Positions 37,745-50,660 of a DNA stretch of 64,000 nt are shown piece by piece (position 1 is the stretch's first letter; each line of letters opens with the position of its first letter). Origin of the DNA: Tetrahymena elliotti 4EA (Eukaryota; Ciliophora; Oligohymenophorea; Hymenostomatida; Tetrahymenidae). The notes beneath the pieces are model-generated. The model had not been told where the DNA came from and did not search any database. It saw only the letters and a list, made by a program, of their open reading frames with translations. A program made the position numbers and the translations under genes. The stretch is from NCBI GenBank assembly GCA_000231825.2, contig JH720298.1, positions 1,985,779 to 2,049,778 of the forward strand, read 5' to 3'.

Positions 37745-38200
37745 GCCCTATTTTTATTTTTTCTAAAGAGCTAAAGTTTAATTAGGTATTAGAGTATCTT
37801 GCCATACCAATCCTAATCGTTATATCCCATATCAGAAATATTTTTCAACTTTTTAAACAATTAAAAAAATAAATATTGAATAGAGAAATATTCAAAATAA
37901 TGAGAAAGAATTAAAAATTTGAATGAAATAAATATGTTAGTTGTACATAATAATGCATTTGTTTCTTAAAAAATGAGTCGTTAATATTGAAACACTATTT
38001 TTCTAGAAATTAAAATAAAAAGTTGAAAGATTTGATTATTTAATGAAATATGTATAATTATACCTTAAGATTTAAGTAATGCTAAGTATAGAGTATGTAA
38101 CTTTAAAGAATAAATGCTAAATTCTAAAGAAATTGAAATTTATCACTGAAATCTGTAAAATATTTTATATTATTTCTTTTTTTAAAAATTGTTTTGATAT
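37745..38200 (-). pseudogene. decayed LRR gene copy
   Basis: A degenerate LRR unit lies at 37745-37855; on the minus strand NISDMGYND is legible but the rest is frameshifted. At about 38070-38155 is a diverged version of the family's first exon (TDFSDKFQFLQN and YLNL are recognisable), lacking a usable ATG. The order, first exon upstream of an LRR unit, mirrors the intact gene starting at 35951. It is probably the 5' end remnant of another tandem copy. Confidence 0.65.
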
Positions 38201-38565
38201 TAAATTATCAACCTATTAATTTAATTAATAATTATTATGAAAAATTTGATTAACTTTTTTAACAAAATATAAAACAATTAGATTTTTACTCATAAAATTT
38301 TGTTAATATAATTAATTTACGATAAGTAACCAAGCGCCAAATATTTTTAATTAAAAAATTTCAGTATAATTTGGCTGAGCACAGAAAGTGACAAGAAAGG
38401 TTGTTTTGATTAAATTAATTGACTATAATTTAATTGATTACAAATTTGAAATTAAATTTTGGCGTATTTTGAGTTTAAATAAGATTTCATCAAAAGCATA
38501 GATAGAATCATCATATATTGATTAATTTATAAGATACAAAAATTAGGATATTATTAGCTAGAATA
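38201..38565. other. promoter side of the RecQ4-like gene
   Basis: AT-rich spacer between the decayed LRR copy and ATG 38566. No motif that I can support. Confidence 0.4.
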
Positions 38566-41500
38566 ATGAATACACTCAACCAAACCAATAATTTTAATAA
38601 TAAAGGTAATGTTGTTAATCTAGCTGCTGGTGCTGCTACTAAACCAGCAACTACTCCATCAGCTACTACTTCTTAAGCTCTTAGTTTTAGAGTATTTTCG
38701 TTTTATATTTTTTACTTTAAAATTGGAATAAATTATTCAATAAAAAAAGGAAAGATTAGAATAGTAATTGAAAAAAGCCAAGGAATTATAACAGCGAGCA
38801 CAATAAGCTACTTAAGATAATTTATAATAACAGCAATACAAGTCAGTATAACCAGTAGCTCAGGAAGTATAAACATAGTCAAAAATAGTAGAAAAAGAAA
38901 ATGTGGTTTCTCAAGCAAATTAATTATCTTAGGTTAGTTAATAGGAATAAGTTTAATAGAAAGATTTTCCAAAGTCTAATATTCAACTTAAAGAAGAAGT
39001 TAGATCATACAATTTTCTTACAACATAATAAATATTAGCCAAGTATACACCTTAAAAGAATCTATAAGAAGAAAAGTAATAATAAGTAGTAGGAATTAAT
39101 TCATAAATTGCTCAAAATGCTGCTGAATAGGGGCTGAGTCAAGAAAAATAATCATCATCAGTAAATTCAGCTCAACCTTAAAATGTAAAATAGTTACTAG
39201 AATCATTAAAATTAAAATCATAATAGATCAGACTTCAAAATATCTAAAAGCAAGAAGAATTGAAATCATAAATTATTTAAGATGTATAGTAACAGTAATT
39301 ATCTATGGAGCCTGTTTAATAGAAGTTAGAGCAATAAGTTGAACAAAAGTAGCAATTATTAATAAATAATAAAATCCAATAAAAAGAATAATTTAAACAA
39401 TATAATTCATTATCCTCTTAAATTAAAAGTCCATTTTAGTAATAACTAAACGATAATAATATTTAATAAGAGATTGCTCAAAAAAAGTAGGAAGAACCCA
39501 TTCAATAAGAAGAAGTAAATAAGCTAGAAGATAAATTTTAGAAATCAAAGTAAATATTAAATGAAAATTTATTCTAAAAACAAGAAGAAAAAAAATAGCC
39601 AATAGCTGAGGAAGTATAACCATAGTAATAATAAATTGTAGATGAAGAATAGAATTTGATTATTCAAGCAAATTAAGAATCTTTGATTATTTAATAAGAA
39701 TAAGCTCAATAGAAAGATTTATAAAAGTCTAATATTCAAGTTGAAAAAGTAGAAATTAGATCATAAAATTCTGAATAAGCAAATAAGGTAGAAGAGATAT
39801 CTTAATAATAAAATTAAATAATAAATGAAAACGAATTGCAGAAATAAGAAGAAAAAAAAGAGCCAATAGTTGAGGAAGCATAAGTATAGTAATAATAAAT
39901 AGTTGAAGAAGAACAAAGTTTGACTGTTGAAGAAAAATAAGACTCTTAGACTATTGAATAGGAATAAATTCAATAGAAAGACTCATAAAAATCTAATATT
40001 CAAGTTGAACAAGAAGTTAGATCATTAAATTCTGATAATATGAATAAGGTATCAGAAACATTTTAAGAATAAAAGTAAATACTAAATAAAAACGAATTGT
40101 AAAAAGAAGAAAAAGAATTATAGCCAATTGTTGAGGAAGCATAAGTATAACAATAGTAAATAGTTGAAGAAGAAAACTTGGTTGTTTAAGAAAATTAATA
40201 ATGTTAGACTATTTAGTAGGAATAAGTAGAACAAAAAGATTCACAAAAGCCTAATATTCTAGTTGAAGAAGAAGTTAGATTGTTAAATTCTGAAGAAATT
40301 AATAAGGTAGAAGAAGTATCTTTATAACAAAATTAAATAATTAATGAAGGCGAATTGTAGAAGCAAGAAGGAAAAGAAATAAGGCCAATAGCTGAGGAAA
40401 CATAAGTATAGTCATAATAAATAGTAGAAGAAGAATATAATTTGATTACTCAAATAAATTAAGAATCTTAGATTATTTAATAAGAATAAGTTCAATAGAA
40501 TGATGAACAAAAATCTAATATTCAAGTAGAAGAAGAAATCATATTATAAAATTCTGAAGAAGTCAATAAGGTATCAGTAACATCTTAATAATAGTAAATG
40601 CTGAATGAAAATGAATTGGAAAAAGAAGAAGAAAAAGAAATATAACAAATAGTTGAGGAAACATAAGCATAGTCATAATAAATAGTAGAAGAAGAACAAA
40701 ATTTGATTACTCAAATAAATTAAGAATCTGAGGTTATTTAGTAGGAATAAGTTTAATAGAAAGACTTATAAAAATCTAATATTGAAGTTGAGGAAGAAGT
40801 CATTTAATAAAATTTTGAAGAAGTAAATAAGGTATAAGTAATATCTTAATAATAAAACTAAATATTAAACGAAAATGAATTGCAAAAAGGACAAGAAGAA
40901 TTATAACATATAGTTGAGGAAACATAAGTATAGTAATATATAGTAGAAGATGAAAAATTGATTGTTGAAGAAAATTAAGAATCTTAGATTATTTAATAGG
41001 AATAAGTCTCATAAAAATCTAATATGCAAGCTGAAGAAGAAGTTAGATAATCAAATTCCGAAGAAATAAAGATTTAAGAAGCATTTTAAGAATAAAAGTA
41101 AATAATAAATGATTATTAATTATAAAAAGAAGAAAAAGAAATATTACCAATAGTTTAAGAAGTATAAGTAAAGTAATAATAAATAGTACATGAAGAAAAA
41201 AATTTAATTATTCAAGCAAATTAAGAATCATAGGTTATTTCGTAGAAATAATAATAATAAAAAGATTTATAAAACTCTAATATACTAATTCAAGAGGAAG
41301 TTAGAAAATAAATAAATAAGGTTGAAGAAACATCTTAATAACATGTAGAAGAATAAAAGTAATAAATAGCTGTTGAAGTTAATTAATAGAATACTGAAAA
41401 TACTGAATAGGTATTTGTTAAACAAAATGAATTATTATCAATAAATTAAACCTAGCCTTAATTAGCTAAAGAGAATGTCTAATAATTACCTGAGATATTA

Positions 41501-44500
41501 GAGTAATAAGCATCATAAATATAAAAACTGAAAAATAGCTAAAATTAAGATGAATTGAAATCTTAATTAATTTAATAGGTATAGTAACAGCCATCATCAA
41601 TAGAGGAAACTTAAAAAAAGTTAGAGCAATAAGTTGAAGAAAAGCAGCAATTATTGGCAGATAATAATGTTCAAAAAATAGAATAAGTGAGTGAAGATAA
41701 TCAATTACCATCTTAAAACTTAAATCCACTTTAGTAATAGCTCAATGAAGATCATGCTGATTAGGAAATTGATGAAAAAACTAAACAAGAGCCAGTTCAA
41801 AAAGAAGAAGTAAAAAAAGTAGAAGAGATATCTTAATAATATAAAAATGAAAATTAATTATAAAAAGAAGAAGAAGAAGTAAAACCAATAGTTGAGGAAA
41901 CTTAATCATAGTAATAAAGAATAGTAGAAGATGAAGATAATTCGATTATTCAAGCAAATTAAGAATCTTAGATTATTTAATAAGAATAAGTTCAATGCAA
42001 AGATTCATAAAAATCTAATATTCAAGTTGAAGAAGAAGTTAGATCATTAAATTCTGAAGAAGTAAATAAGGTAGAAGAAACATCTTCATAATAAAATTAA
42101 ATAATTTATGAAACCGAATTGTAAAAAAAAGAAGAAGAAATATAATCGATAATTGAGGAAACATAGTAATAATAAATAGTAGAAGAGGAAAAATTGATTG
42201 TTGAAACGAACTAAGAATCTTATGTTATTTAATAGGAATAAATTCAATAGAAAGAATCATAAAAGTCTAATATTTAAGTTGAAGAAGAAATCAAATAATA
42301 AAATTTTGAAGAAGAAACATCATAATAATAAAACTAAATACTCAATCAAAATGATTTATAAAAAGAAGAAAAAGAAAGATAACCAATGGTTGAGGAAACA
42401 TAAGAATAGTAATAAATAATAGTTGAAGAAGAGAACTTGATTGTGGAAGAAAATTAAGAATCTTAGACTATTTAATAGGAATAAATCCAATAGAAAGATT
42501 CATAAAATTCTAATATTCAAGTTGAAGATGAAATCATTTAATAAAATTTTGAAGAAATAAATAAGGTCGAAGAAGCATCTTTATTATAAAATGAAATAAT
42601 TAATGAAAGTGAATTGTAAAAAGAAGAAAAAGAAATATAATCAATAATTGAGGAAACATAGTAATAGTAAATAGTAAAAGAGGAAAAATTGATTGTTGAA
42701 ACTATTTAAGAATCTTAGGTTGATTAATAGGAATAAGAATAATAGAAAGATTCTTAAAAATCTGATATTCCAATTTAAGAGGAATTTAGATAATAAAATT
42801 CTAAAACAGCATAATAAATATTAGTTTAATAAATATCTTAATAGCATGTAGAAGATTAAAAGGAACAATTAGCCGTTGAAATTAATCAATAGAATACTTA
42901 AAATACTGAATAAGTAGTATTGATTTTAGAAAATCAATTAGAATCAATAAATTAAACTTAAACTTAATTAGCTGAAGAGAAGATCTAATAATTGCCAGAG
43001 ATATTAGAATAAGAAACATAATCGATATCAAAACTTGAAAATAATTAAAAATAAGATGAATTTAAATCTTAAATAAATTTAGAAACATCATAATAACCTT
43101 AATCAATAGAGGAAAGCTAATAAAAGTTAGAGCAATAAGTTGAAGAAAAGAAGCAATTATAAGAAGATAATTAAGTTCAATAAAAAGAATAAGTGAGTGA
43201 AGATAATTAATAGCCATCTTAAAACATGAGTCAATTTTAGGAATAGCTCAATTAAAATCATGTTAATTAGGAAATTGATGAAAAAACTTAGTAAGAAGAA
43301 CCCGCTCAATAAGAAGAAGCAAATAAGGTAGAAGAGATATCTTAATAATAAAACTAAATAGAAAATGAAAATGAATTGTAAAAAGAAGAAGAAGAAGTTG
43401 AAAATATAGAAAACAATTAGAATATTGAAACAACTACACTTTAAGAAATTCTGCAAGAAAGTGAGGTTTCTGAAAAGAAAAATATTGTTGAGAGCTCTGC
43501 TAATAAAGAAGAAATTTAAGAGGTTTAAAGAGAATCTGAATTGAAAACCATTGAAGAAGAAAAAAATCATGAAGCATAATAAGTTTAAATTTAAAGTTAA
43601 TTAGAAATTCACCAGACTTAATCAATAGCTAAGTTTGATAATATTGATTAGATTCCTGCCACTTTAGATGAATAAAAAGATATTCCATAGTTGTCATACA
43701 TCAATGAAGTTTAATTAGTTTAAACTGTTAGCAAAAATAATGAAACAAATGAAGAATTATCTCAAGTTTAGGACTAAGAAAATGAAGGTGAAATAAATAA
43801 TTAAGAAAACAAAGAAATGCATATTGAACATGAACAAGCCTAATATGACAAATCATAAGAAGAATTAATGGAAATAGAGACTTAAGTAGATTAACATTCT
43901 GAACACAATAATTAAGATTAATTTGATTGTGATTTTGAACACAATTAAAAAGGAGAAAGTTAATATGATCAAAATTAGGAATTTGAATAAGAAAACAATG
44001 AAATAAAAAATGAAGAAAATGATTAGAAAGCATCACATTCTTCACAAATAGAAGTTAATTTAAGTTAACAAGAAACTACTGAAAAAGACATAAATATTAT
44101 CAATGATTAGAATGTATCAGACAAAGACTTGAAAGAAGAATTTGTTGATAATTCTCATGGATTTTTAAATAAAACATAATCAAATTCTTATTTAGATGAT
44201 TAAAATAAAATCCAAGATAAGCAAACAAACAATAATGTTGTAAATTTAGAAGAAGCTTCTAGTAAAATTGGTAGTGTTGTGTATGATATGGAGAAATTTT
44301 TACAACAAAAAGGGCTTTCAGATGTGAAAAATTAACAAACTATTCCTAACTCTGAAGTGAAAACATAGAATTAAGAAAGTGTATTAAATTAGATTAGCAA
44401 AATAAGCTCAGAAAAAATAAGAAATAATTTAAGTTCCTTGTCAAAAGAAGGAGAAGAAGACATATCATTATTAAAAGAATCTGGAATAAAAAGTGCTAGC

Positions 44501-47500
44501 TATGATAAATAATAAATATCGGAAATAGTGGACATTAATAATAGTGTTTTATCAGAAATAGATAAATATCTCACTCAAAAAACTTCAAAGAAAGATGAAG
44601 CCTTCAATTTAGACAATAGCAACTAAGAAAAATAGGAAATAGGAAGCGCTGATAAAAATTATTCTTTTGGAAATAACTCTGAAAATATTTTTGAAAGAAT
44701 TAAACGTGAATCTGATAAAAAATTATAGGAAAGTGGATTCAAAATGAGTTCTGATCAAAGAGATAGTCTCATTGTCACAAATATATTCACTCCAAGCAAC
44801 GCCAAAGCCGTTTCTGATTGTGGAGGTGCTTAGACATAATTTTCAAATGAATCATTTGGAATAACTCCAAAAAGAATAAATTTCCTTTAATCTAATAAGA
44901 AAAGCGAAGGAGAAATAAAAATAATAAATGCTGAAAGCTAATTTTAAAAACTCAACCAAAGCAAGATAAAAATATAAAATGAAGAATAATAATCTTCATA
45001 AGAAATCTAAAATATTACTTCTTCAAATAGCAATTTATCATCTTAATTGAATAATGAAATGAATTAATTGTTGTAAATGAGTTCAGAATTGAAAATGAGA
45101 ACACCTCTCAATCACTAAGCAGCTTTATAAATTGATGAGAAAAAGAATCAAACTAAAGCTCCAAGCTCATATACAGTCACTTCAAATAGAAGTAATGTTT
45201 TAAAATCTCCTGTTTTAGCAACTTAAAATGATAAGAAAACATTGAAAAGCAATCTCATTAGAGATCGTTCAAATTCAAAGAGTCCAGGCAGATAAGGATA
45301 AAATGTTAGTTAAAATTAATTAGAAAAACCTAAAAGAAAAAGTCCACTTAGGTAGGGAGTAAGTCTTCCAAAATCTACAATGAGAGATGATTTATCAATT
45401 TCAAGTGTAAATCTCAGTAGATTCGATTTAGAAAATGACGATGAATTTGAAAATAAAAATCAATCAAATTCCTTTGTTAATTAAAAAAAAATTTAAATTC
45501 CAGCAGATTTAACTAAAATAGCTTCAACACTTGGAATTCCTAAACACAATAGAAACCAATGTCAATTGATTGAGAACATTTACAACTTAGATAGAAATGT
45601 TTGTAAATTCATGTTGAATTCAAGTGGAAAAAATATATTCTATTAATCACTTGCTTTGCTTGATGACTCAATACCCAATCATTTTATTGTTGTTGTGACA
45701 AACTAATTCATGACACTGAGAGCAAAAATGAACAAACAAGTATTTAATTCTTTTTATTAATTTTTTTATGGTAATATTGAATTTATTTATTTTATAATTT
45801 TAATTAGGTCAGCTGGGCTTGCATAAATTCACTCATGGGAGTTGAAACTTTGGTGCAAGTTTAGAATTTGTTGATGGAAAGAAAAATAAAACTTTTATTT
45901 ATCCAACAAGAATACTTGTTATAAGAGTAATACAGATTCATGAGAGATTAAATTAAAATGATAATTTATGAAGATCTCACTGATAAAATGCTTGAGATCA
46001 ATGAAATTTATAATATTTAAAGATACCATTTATTCCATACTCTAGGATTCAAAACTTTGCAATAGGTCAATTAAGTTTGTGAAAAATATTCTTTGGTCAA
46101 CATAGATGAGTAAATTAATCTTTATGGCTTTGACTTTTCAAATATAAATTGGACATTTGAGAGCGACAAAGAAAAGAGTTTGATTAATTTCATTAGAAAA
46201 AATAATTTGAAGAAGGTCATTATGTACATTGACAAAAGCAAAAAAATTGATGAAGTTGTTTCCAGCTTTAACTAAAAAGGTTTGAAAATGCAAGCATTTA
46301 ACAGCTAAAGATAAGATTAAATATAATAATTATTTTCAAAAGATTAATTTGAAATTTTATGCTGTTATAATGGTCAACATATTCCCAAATAAATTAAGCA
46401 AATTGTTTAATATTACATTCACTATCAATTGCCTAGAAGTGTTACTTCTTATGTTAATGATTTGAATGGCTATCAGTATTATCATGTTTAAAAAGGTTTC
46501 TTATATGAAAAATTCTGTTGCGGCTTTTTAACTGAGTTAGACTTTTTCGAAATACGTTCTGACATGGTTCAAGAACTTACAGAGAAGAAGTTGATTCAAA
46601 CTGTCCTTAAAGCACTTAATAATAATGGCACTGATGGCTCCTAAAACAAAAAGAAAGCTGGACCTGCCATTTCAGATGATTTCTTCTTTAATGTAGTCTT
46701 GGATGAAACAGAATAAAAAATCTAAGAACACTACAACAACTTTATGAAAGACGAAGATGAGCTCAACATAGAAAACGAATCTGAAGCCAACATAAAACAA
46801 ATATAAATCACTAAATTCATTAACGAAAACTGCATCAAGCGTGAAGTCCTCATAAAAATCCTCTCCTACATTGCTGCAGATTAGGTAATTTCTCAAGCAT
46901 TTATTCCTTTAAATAAAAAATATTTAAATCAGGCCAATTTACACTTTAATCTGAATATAAAAATCTAATATTTTATTTTTCAAATAATTTTATCATTATA
47001 AAACATATTTTCATAAACTATGTAATAAACCATAACTCCTCATTTAAAAAAAATACCAACAAAAATTTTAGATGATTAATATTTTTTTATATAAATTTTC
47101 CAACAAAACACCCAAAATTTAGTGAGAGGAGGTCAGCAATAAGGATAATCTACAATAAATAGTTTTTAAAAATGAAAAATATTAAATTCAAAAGATGTTC
47201 TAAATTATTTTTTAATAATTAAAATAAATAGGTTCAAATAATGCCTTTCTAAGGTGTGGTAAAAATGATCTAAAAAAGTTAATTAGCAAATAATAAGATA
47301 GTGAGTGCTTTGTTAAAGAATAATTAGAATAAAACAACAATAACATTTAGTATTTTAGATTTAGCTACAGAATTGTAGATGACTAGCTAAGAATTAAACC
47401 GTGCTTTGAAGAAACTTAATGCAGAGAAAAAGTTATAATATGAAGTTAAGGAGGAACTTGCTTTATTAACTATTAAGCCTAATATTGAACAAATATTTGA

Positions 47501-48095
47501 TAAGCTATTTGAATAAATTAGATTCTAAGAAGAAAAGCAAATAAATGATTTAGATACAATGTACTTATGTGCTAAATTAACGTGCAATCTAACTCTAGAA
47601 CAAGTTTTTAAATACTAAAAATATAAAGATATGAATAAGAACTCTCATTTATAAGACGAAAGTACTGTAAGTCTCAAAGTTTTGCTTGAAAAATACTTAA
47701 ACGAAAGTAAAGGTGACCAAATGTGTGAAATCTTTACCAATGTAGAAAAATCAAAGCTTCCATTCATCTCTCTCAAAAGTTAAAGAGAAAAATCAAATCT
47801 ACTTAAAGATATTCAAAATCTTGTACCAAGGGTATAGAAATCAAAGTTAAATCTTGTTGAATTTTAATTGAATAAAGACTTTGATCAAATGGACTTTGAA
47901 TCACAAAGTAGATTCATCTCACTCATCTTGTAAGGTATAGATGGAAAAAATATTAATGAATTCAAACCAGCTTTGTAATTCAAAAAATACTTCAAATACG
48001 ACTACTTTGATATTCTTTAAATTTCATTTGAGTATTTGTAATAATATTACACTACTCTTCTTTAATCTGAAACAAGCAAGAAGATTAAAATATGA
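38566..48095 (+). CDS. E/Q-repeat protein with degenerate RecQ4-like helicase region
   Basis: Four exons (38566-38691, 38750-45739, 45808-46884, 47232-48095) are each an exact multiple of three and give 3018 residues with no TGA. Residues about 43-1600 are built of E/Q/V-rich repeats of about 86 residues, core KSNIQVEEEV, with much of the Gln encoded by TAA/TAG. Residues 1600-2290 are acidic and low complexity. From about 2300 a RecQ-type fold is readable: a Q-motif-like NRNQCQLIENIYNLDRN; a Walker-A position with SSGKNIFYQSLALLDD (family GGGKSLCYQLPALL); HFIVVVTNQFMTLRAKM; a DEAH-box position with NIDEQINLYGFDFSNINW (family DEAHC.SQWGHDFRP); and IHYQLPRSVTSYVNDLNGYQ (family HYDLPKS...QEIGRAGRDG). 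The C-terminus (FSILDLATELQMTSQELNRA, then KPNIEQIFDKLFEQIRFQ) resembles the RecQ4 C-terminal region. RecQ4 acts in replication initiation. The key Ser/Thr of motif I, the A-H of DEAH and the arginines of motif VI are absent, so ATPase activity is unlikely. Confidence 0.8.
38979..43330 (+). repeat. coding tandem repeat, E/Q-rich, about 258 nt period
   Basis: Copies of the TCTAATATTCAA.TTGAAGA core (SNIQVEE) begin near 38979, 39727, 39994, 40252, 40516, 40774, 41017, 41275, 42014, 42266, 42508 and 42760. Nearly all spacings are close to a multiple of three, with no frameshift across copies. A distinct block at 41340-41830 recurs at 42830-43330 (AGTTAGAGCAATAAGTTGAA in both, and once at 39330), indicating a further duplication of about 1.48 kb. 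Confidence 0.85.
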
Positions 48096-49559
48096 AATAC
48101 TAAATATCAATTTATATATAAATAAACCATAAATAAATAATTCATAGACTCTCTTTATAAATAAATTGAATTAATTAACTAATTAATTTACTACTTAATT
48201 TCATTATTAAAATTTCTAATTCTCTTTTAAATTTGTTATTTAATTTATTTTTAACATATATTCACTTTTGAGACTTACATTTGCTATAAGAATAATCTTT
48301 AAATTTATTCAATTTTAAAGTCAAATCTTTTTATTACTTTCATATAAAGAATTGCTAGGAAATACATTTAATTTTTTAAAGAGCAAATCAGAAAAAAACA
48401 AATAAAAAAAATATTTGTTCATAAGAATTAAAAAAATAACTTTTTTACTTGTTAGTGTAAATTTATCTAAAAATTATTTATCGAGAATAGATTAATAAGT
48501 AATCTTTTAAGATAATAATCAATTTTTAATATTTTTTATGTCAAAAAAAAATTACATATTTTATTATTTGTGAAAATATTCATTCAAAATAATTTTAGAA
48601 TCAGACAAGCTAAACTTCATAGAATTAACTATCTTTGGAAAAAAGTTATTGTAGCATTTAAAGATAATAAACTAAAATTAAAAAAAAATAAATGTTTGAC
48701 TTGCTAGTTTAAATTTTGTATAAATATTAATTTAAAAGAGGTTAGTAGTTATTGGAAATAGGATATTTTTTGATAAAAACTTAATTTTTAAGTTAAAGAA
48801 GATGATTAAATTTAGATGCTTTCATTTTCATATTAATAGCTTCTTTATTTAGAATTTTTCATAAGAAAACAACCTTTTTATTATTTATTTTTTGTAAATG
48901 CTCATCTAAAAGTGTTAAAAACTGAAATAAATCATAAATAATTAAAAAATTTTTTCACAAACAATCATTAAAAAATATTTTATGATTAATACTTTTTTAA
49001 TAATATTATCATTTTTTATTTAGCAAATACATCTATTTAACTATAATTTGAATCTTTTTAATGAAGATTATTAACATTTTAAATTTCAAAAAATATTAAA
49101 AAATTCTGTTGGAAATCTATTTAAAAATTTTAAATGGTTAAAATAAGTTATTTTTTTTTGTGTTTTTTTAAAGTCTATTAAATTTCTATAAGTTGTTTTA
49201 ATTTTGTATAATTGCGCTCAATCTAAATTAAATATTTAAATTGAATATCAAAAAAGTAAGTGAAGAGTGTAAAATTGTTTTGAAAAAGAGTTAAAAATAC
49301 TTTTGAAAAGAAAAAGTTAAAAAATGGAATAAAATTAATAGCTCAAAATGTGATGAAATGAACATTATATGCACAGAAAGATTAAAATAAAGTTATCATC
49401 AATAAATAAATTCTCTAGAGGGAGATAAAAATAAATAAGTATTCTACAACAAAATAAAATAAATAAATTAATTAATTTGTCCTAAGAATAACAAGAATAA
49501 ATAAATATCTATTATTATAAAATATACAATTTATTTTCAAATTTATCTGATTAATTTAT
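48096..49559. other. spacer, no gene seen
   Basis: Long, exceptionally A+T-rich spacer downstream of the RecQ4-like gene, dense in TGA on the plus strand and in poly(A)/poly(T) runs. Nothing supportable. Confidence 0.5.
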
Positions 49560-50660
49560 TCTTCTAGAAAATTTTATTTAAGATATTTCCATGGAAGATT
49601 TAGTTTCTAAATAATAACATAGTTAGTTGTTAAAAATGGCTATAAATTCATGAAGAGTCTACATTAGATATATTTATCACTTTAAAATATTTAAATCCTA
49701 TTTTTACAAATTGGCATAATGTCTCTAGAATTAAGTATTAAGAATCTTAATTCATTAAAGATCAATAGAAGATACAGCATTTTATTATTTGTCCATTTTA
49801 TGAATCTTAAACTCATAAATATAAAAACAAAGACAAAATGTGAGATAAAATTTCATCAAATTAAAATGTAAAATTAGTTATCTCTATTGATAATAGATCT
49901 ATCTGTCTTGAGAATTAATGCTATTCGCAGCATTTACCATTTAAATTTCTCTTGAAAATTAACACTATAGACTGTATTACCTTTTAAATTAATCTTTTTG
50001 AAGTAGTTGCTTTGATCAACTACATCTGAGTAAATGAATAGTCATTATATGAATAGTAGAAGAATAGATCTTTAAAAAGTAAAAGTTTAATTATAAAATT
50101 TTTTGTTTGATTATTAGGATAAAATAAAATGAAATGAAATTGTATTTTATTTTGGAACTTTTGGAAATTTTTTGTAAAGAAAATGAATAAAAGAGCCAAT
50201 TGAATGAGCAAGCAAGCAAGTAGATTAATTGTTTATAAGAAGACATAAATTAAATAATCATTACTAAGAATGATAGTTGTAAGATCTTGGAACCATCGCT
50301 ATAAAATAAAGTCTATAACGACCTGGATAATCTTTGGTTTGATTTAGCATCCCCACAAGGTCACTTAAACAAATGATTTTGTAGAAATGATTCATAGGAT
50401 GCTTTTTTGTTTGTTTAATTTATTTTTTTATGCATTCATTATTAATGTTTGCTTGCTTGCTTATTAGCTTGCTTTTTACAATTTATTTGTTTTTCTTATT
50501 TTTTTGGGTTTTCCAAAAAATATTCGAATTAAAATTGTATATATTTTTATAAATTATTATCCCAGCTACACAGATATCAACAAAGAAAATACAGATATTT
50601 ATCCCGTTGAATTAGGACCTTTAATTGAGCTCAAAAAAAAAATTTATTTGTAGGGTGTAT
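49560..50660 (+). CDS. possible multi-exon gene, product unknown
   Basis: Several plus-strand stretches are open in ciliate code and have coding-like composition: about 49570-49839 (LDIFITLKYLNPIFTNWHNV, then QHFIICPFYESQTHKY), joined by a GTGAGA...TAATAG intron in matching phase to 49897-50029 (CLENQCYSQHLPFKFLLKIN); 50264-50370 (KILEPSLQNKVYNDLDNLWF, then DLASPQGHLNK); and 50571-50640 (YTDINKENTDIYPVELGPLI). The last two stand out as G/C-richer. I found no start codon and no settled splice pattern between them; TGA 50027-50029 may be the stop, or the exon may end earlier at a GTAGTT donor near 50001. I do not recognise the family. Confidence 0.35.

Noticed and set aside
43157..43570. Long minus-strand ORF (137 codons), with similar ones at 39423-39973, 41466-41729 and 43728-44045
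   Set aside because: Antisense of the E/Q repeat exon: GAA and CAA/TAA codons read backwards give F- and L-rich frames without stops. The sense strand is open for 2330 codons and leads into a recognisable domain.
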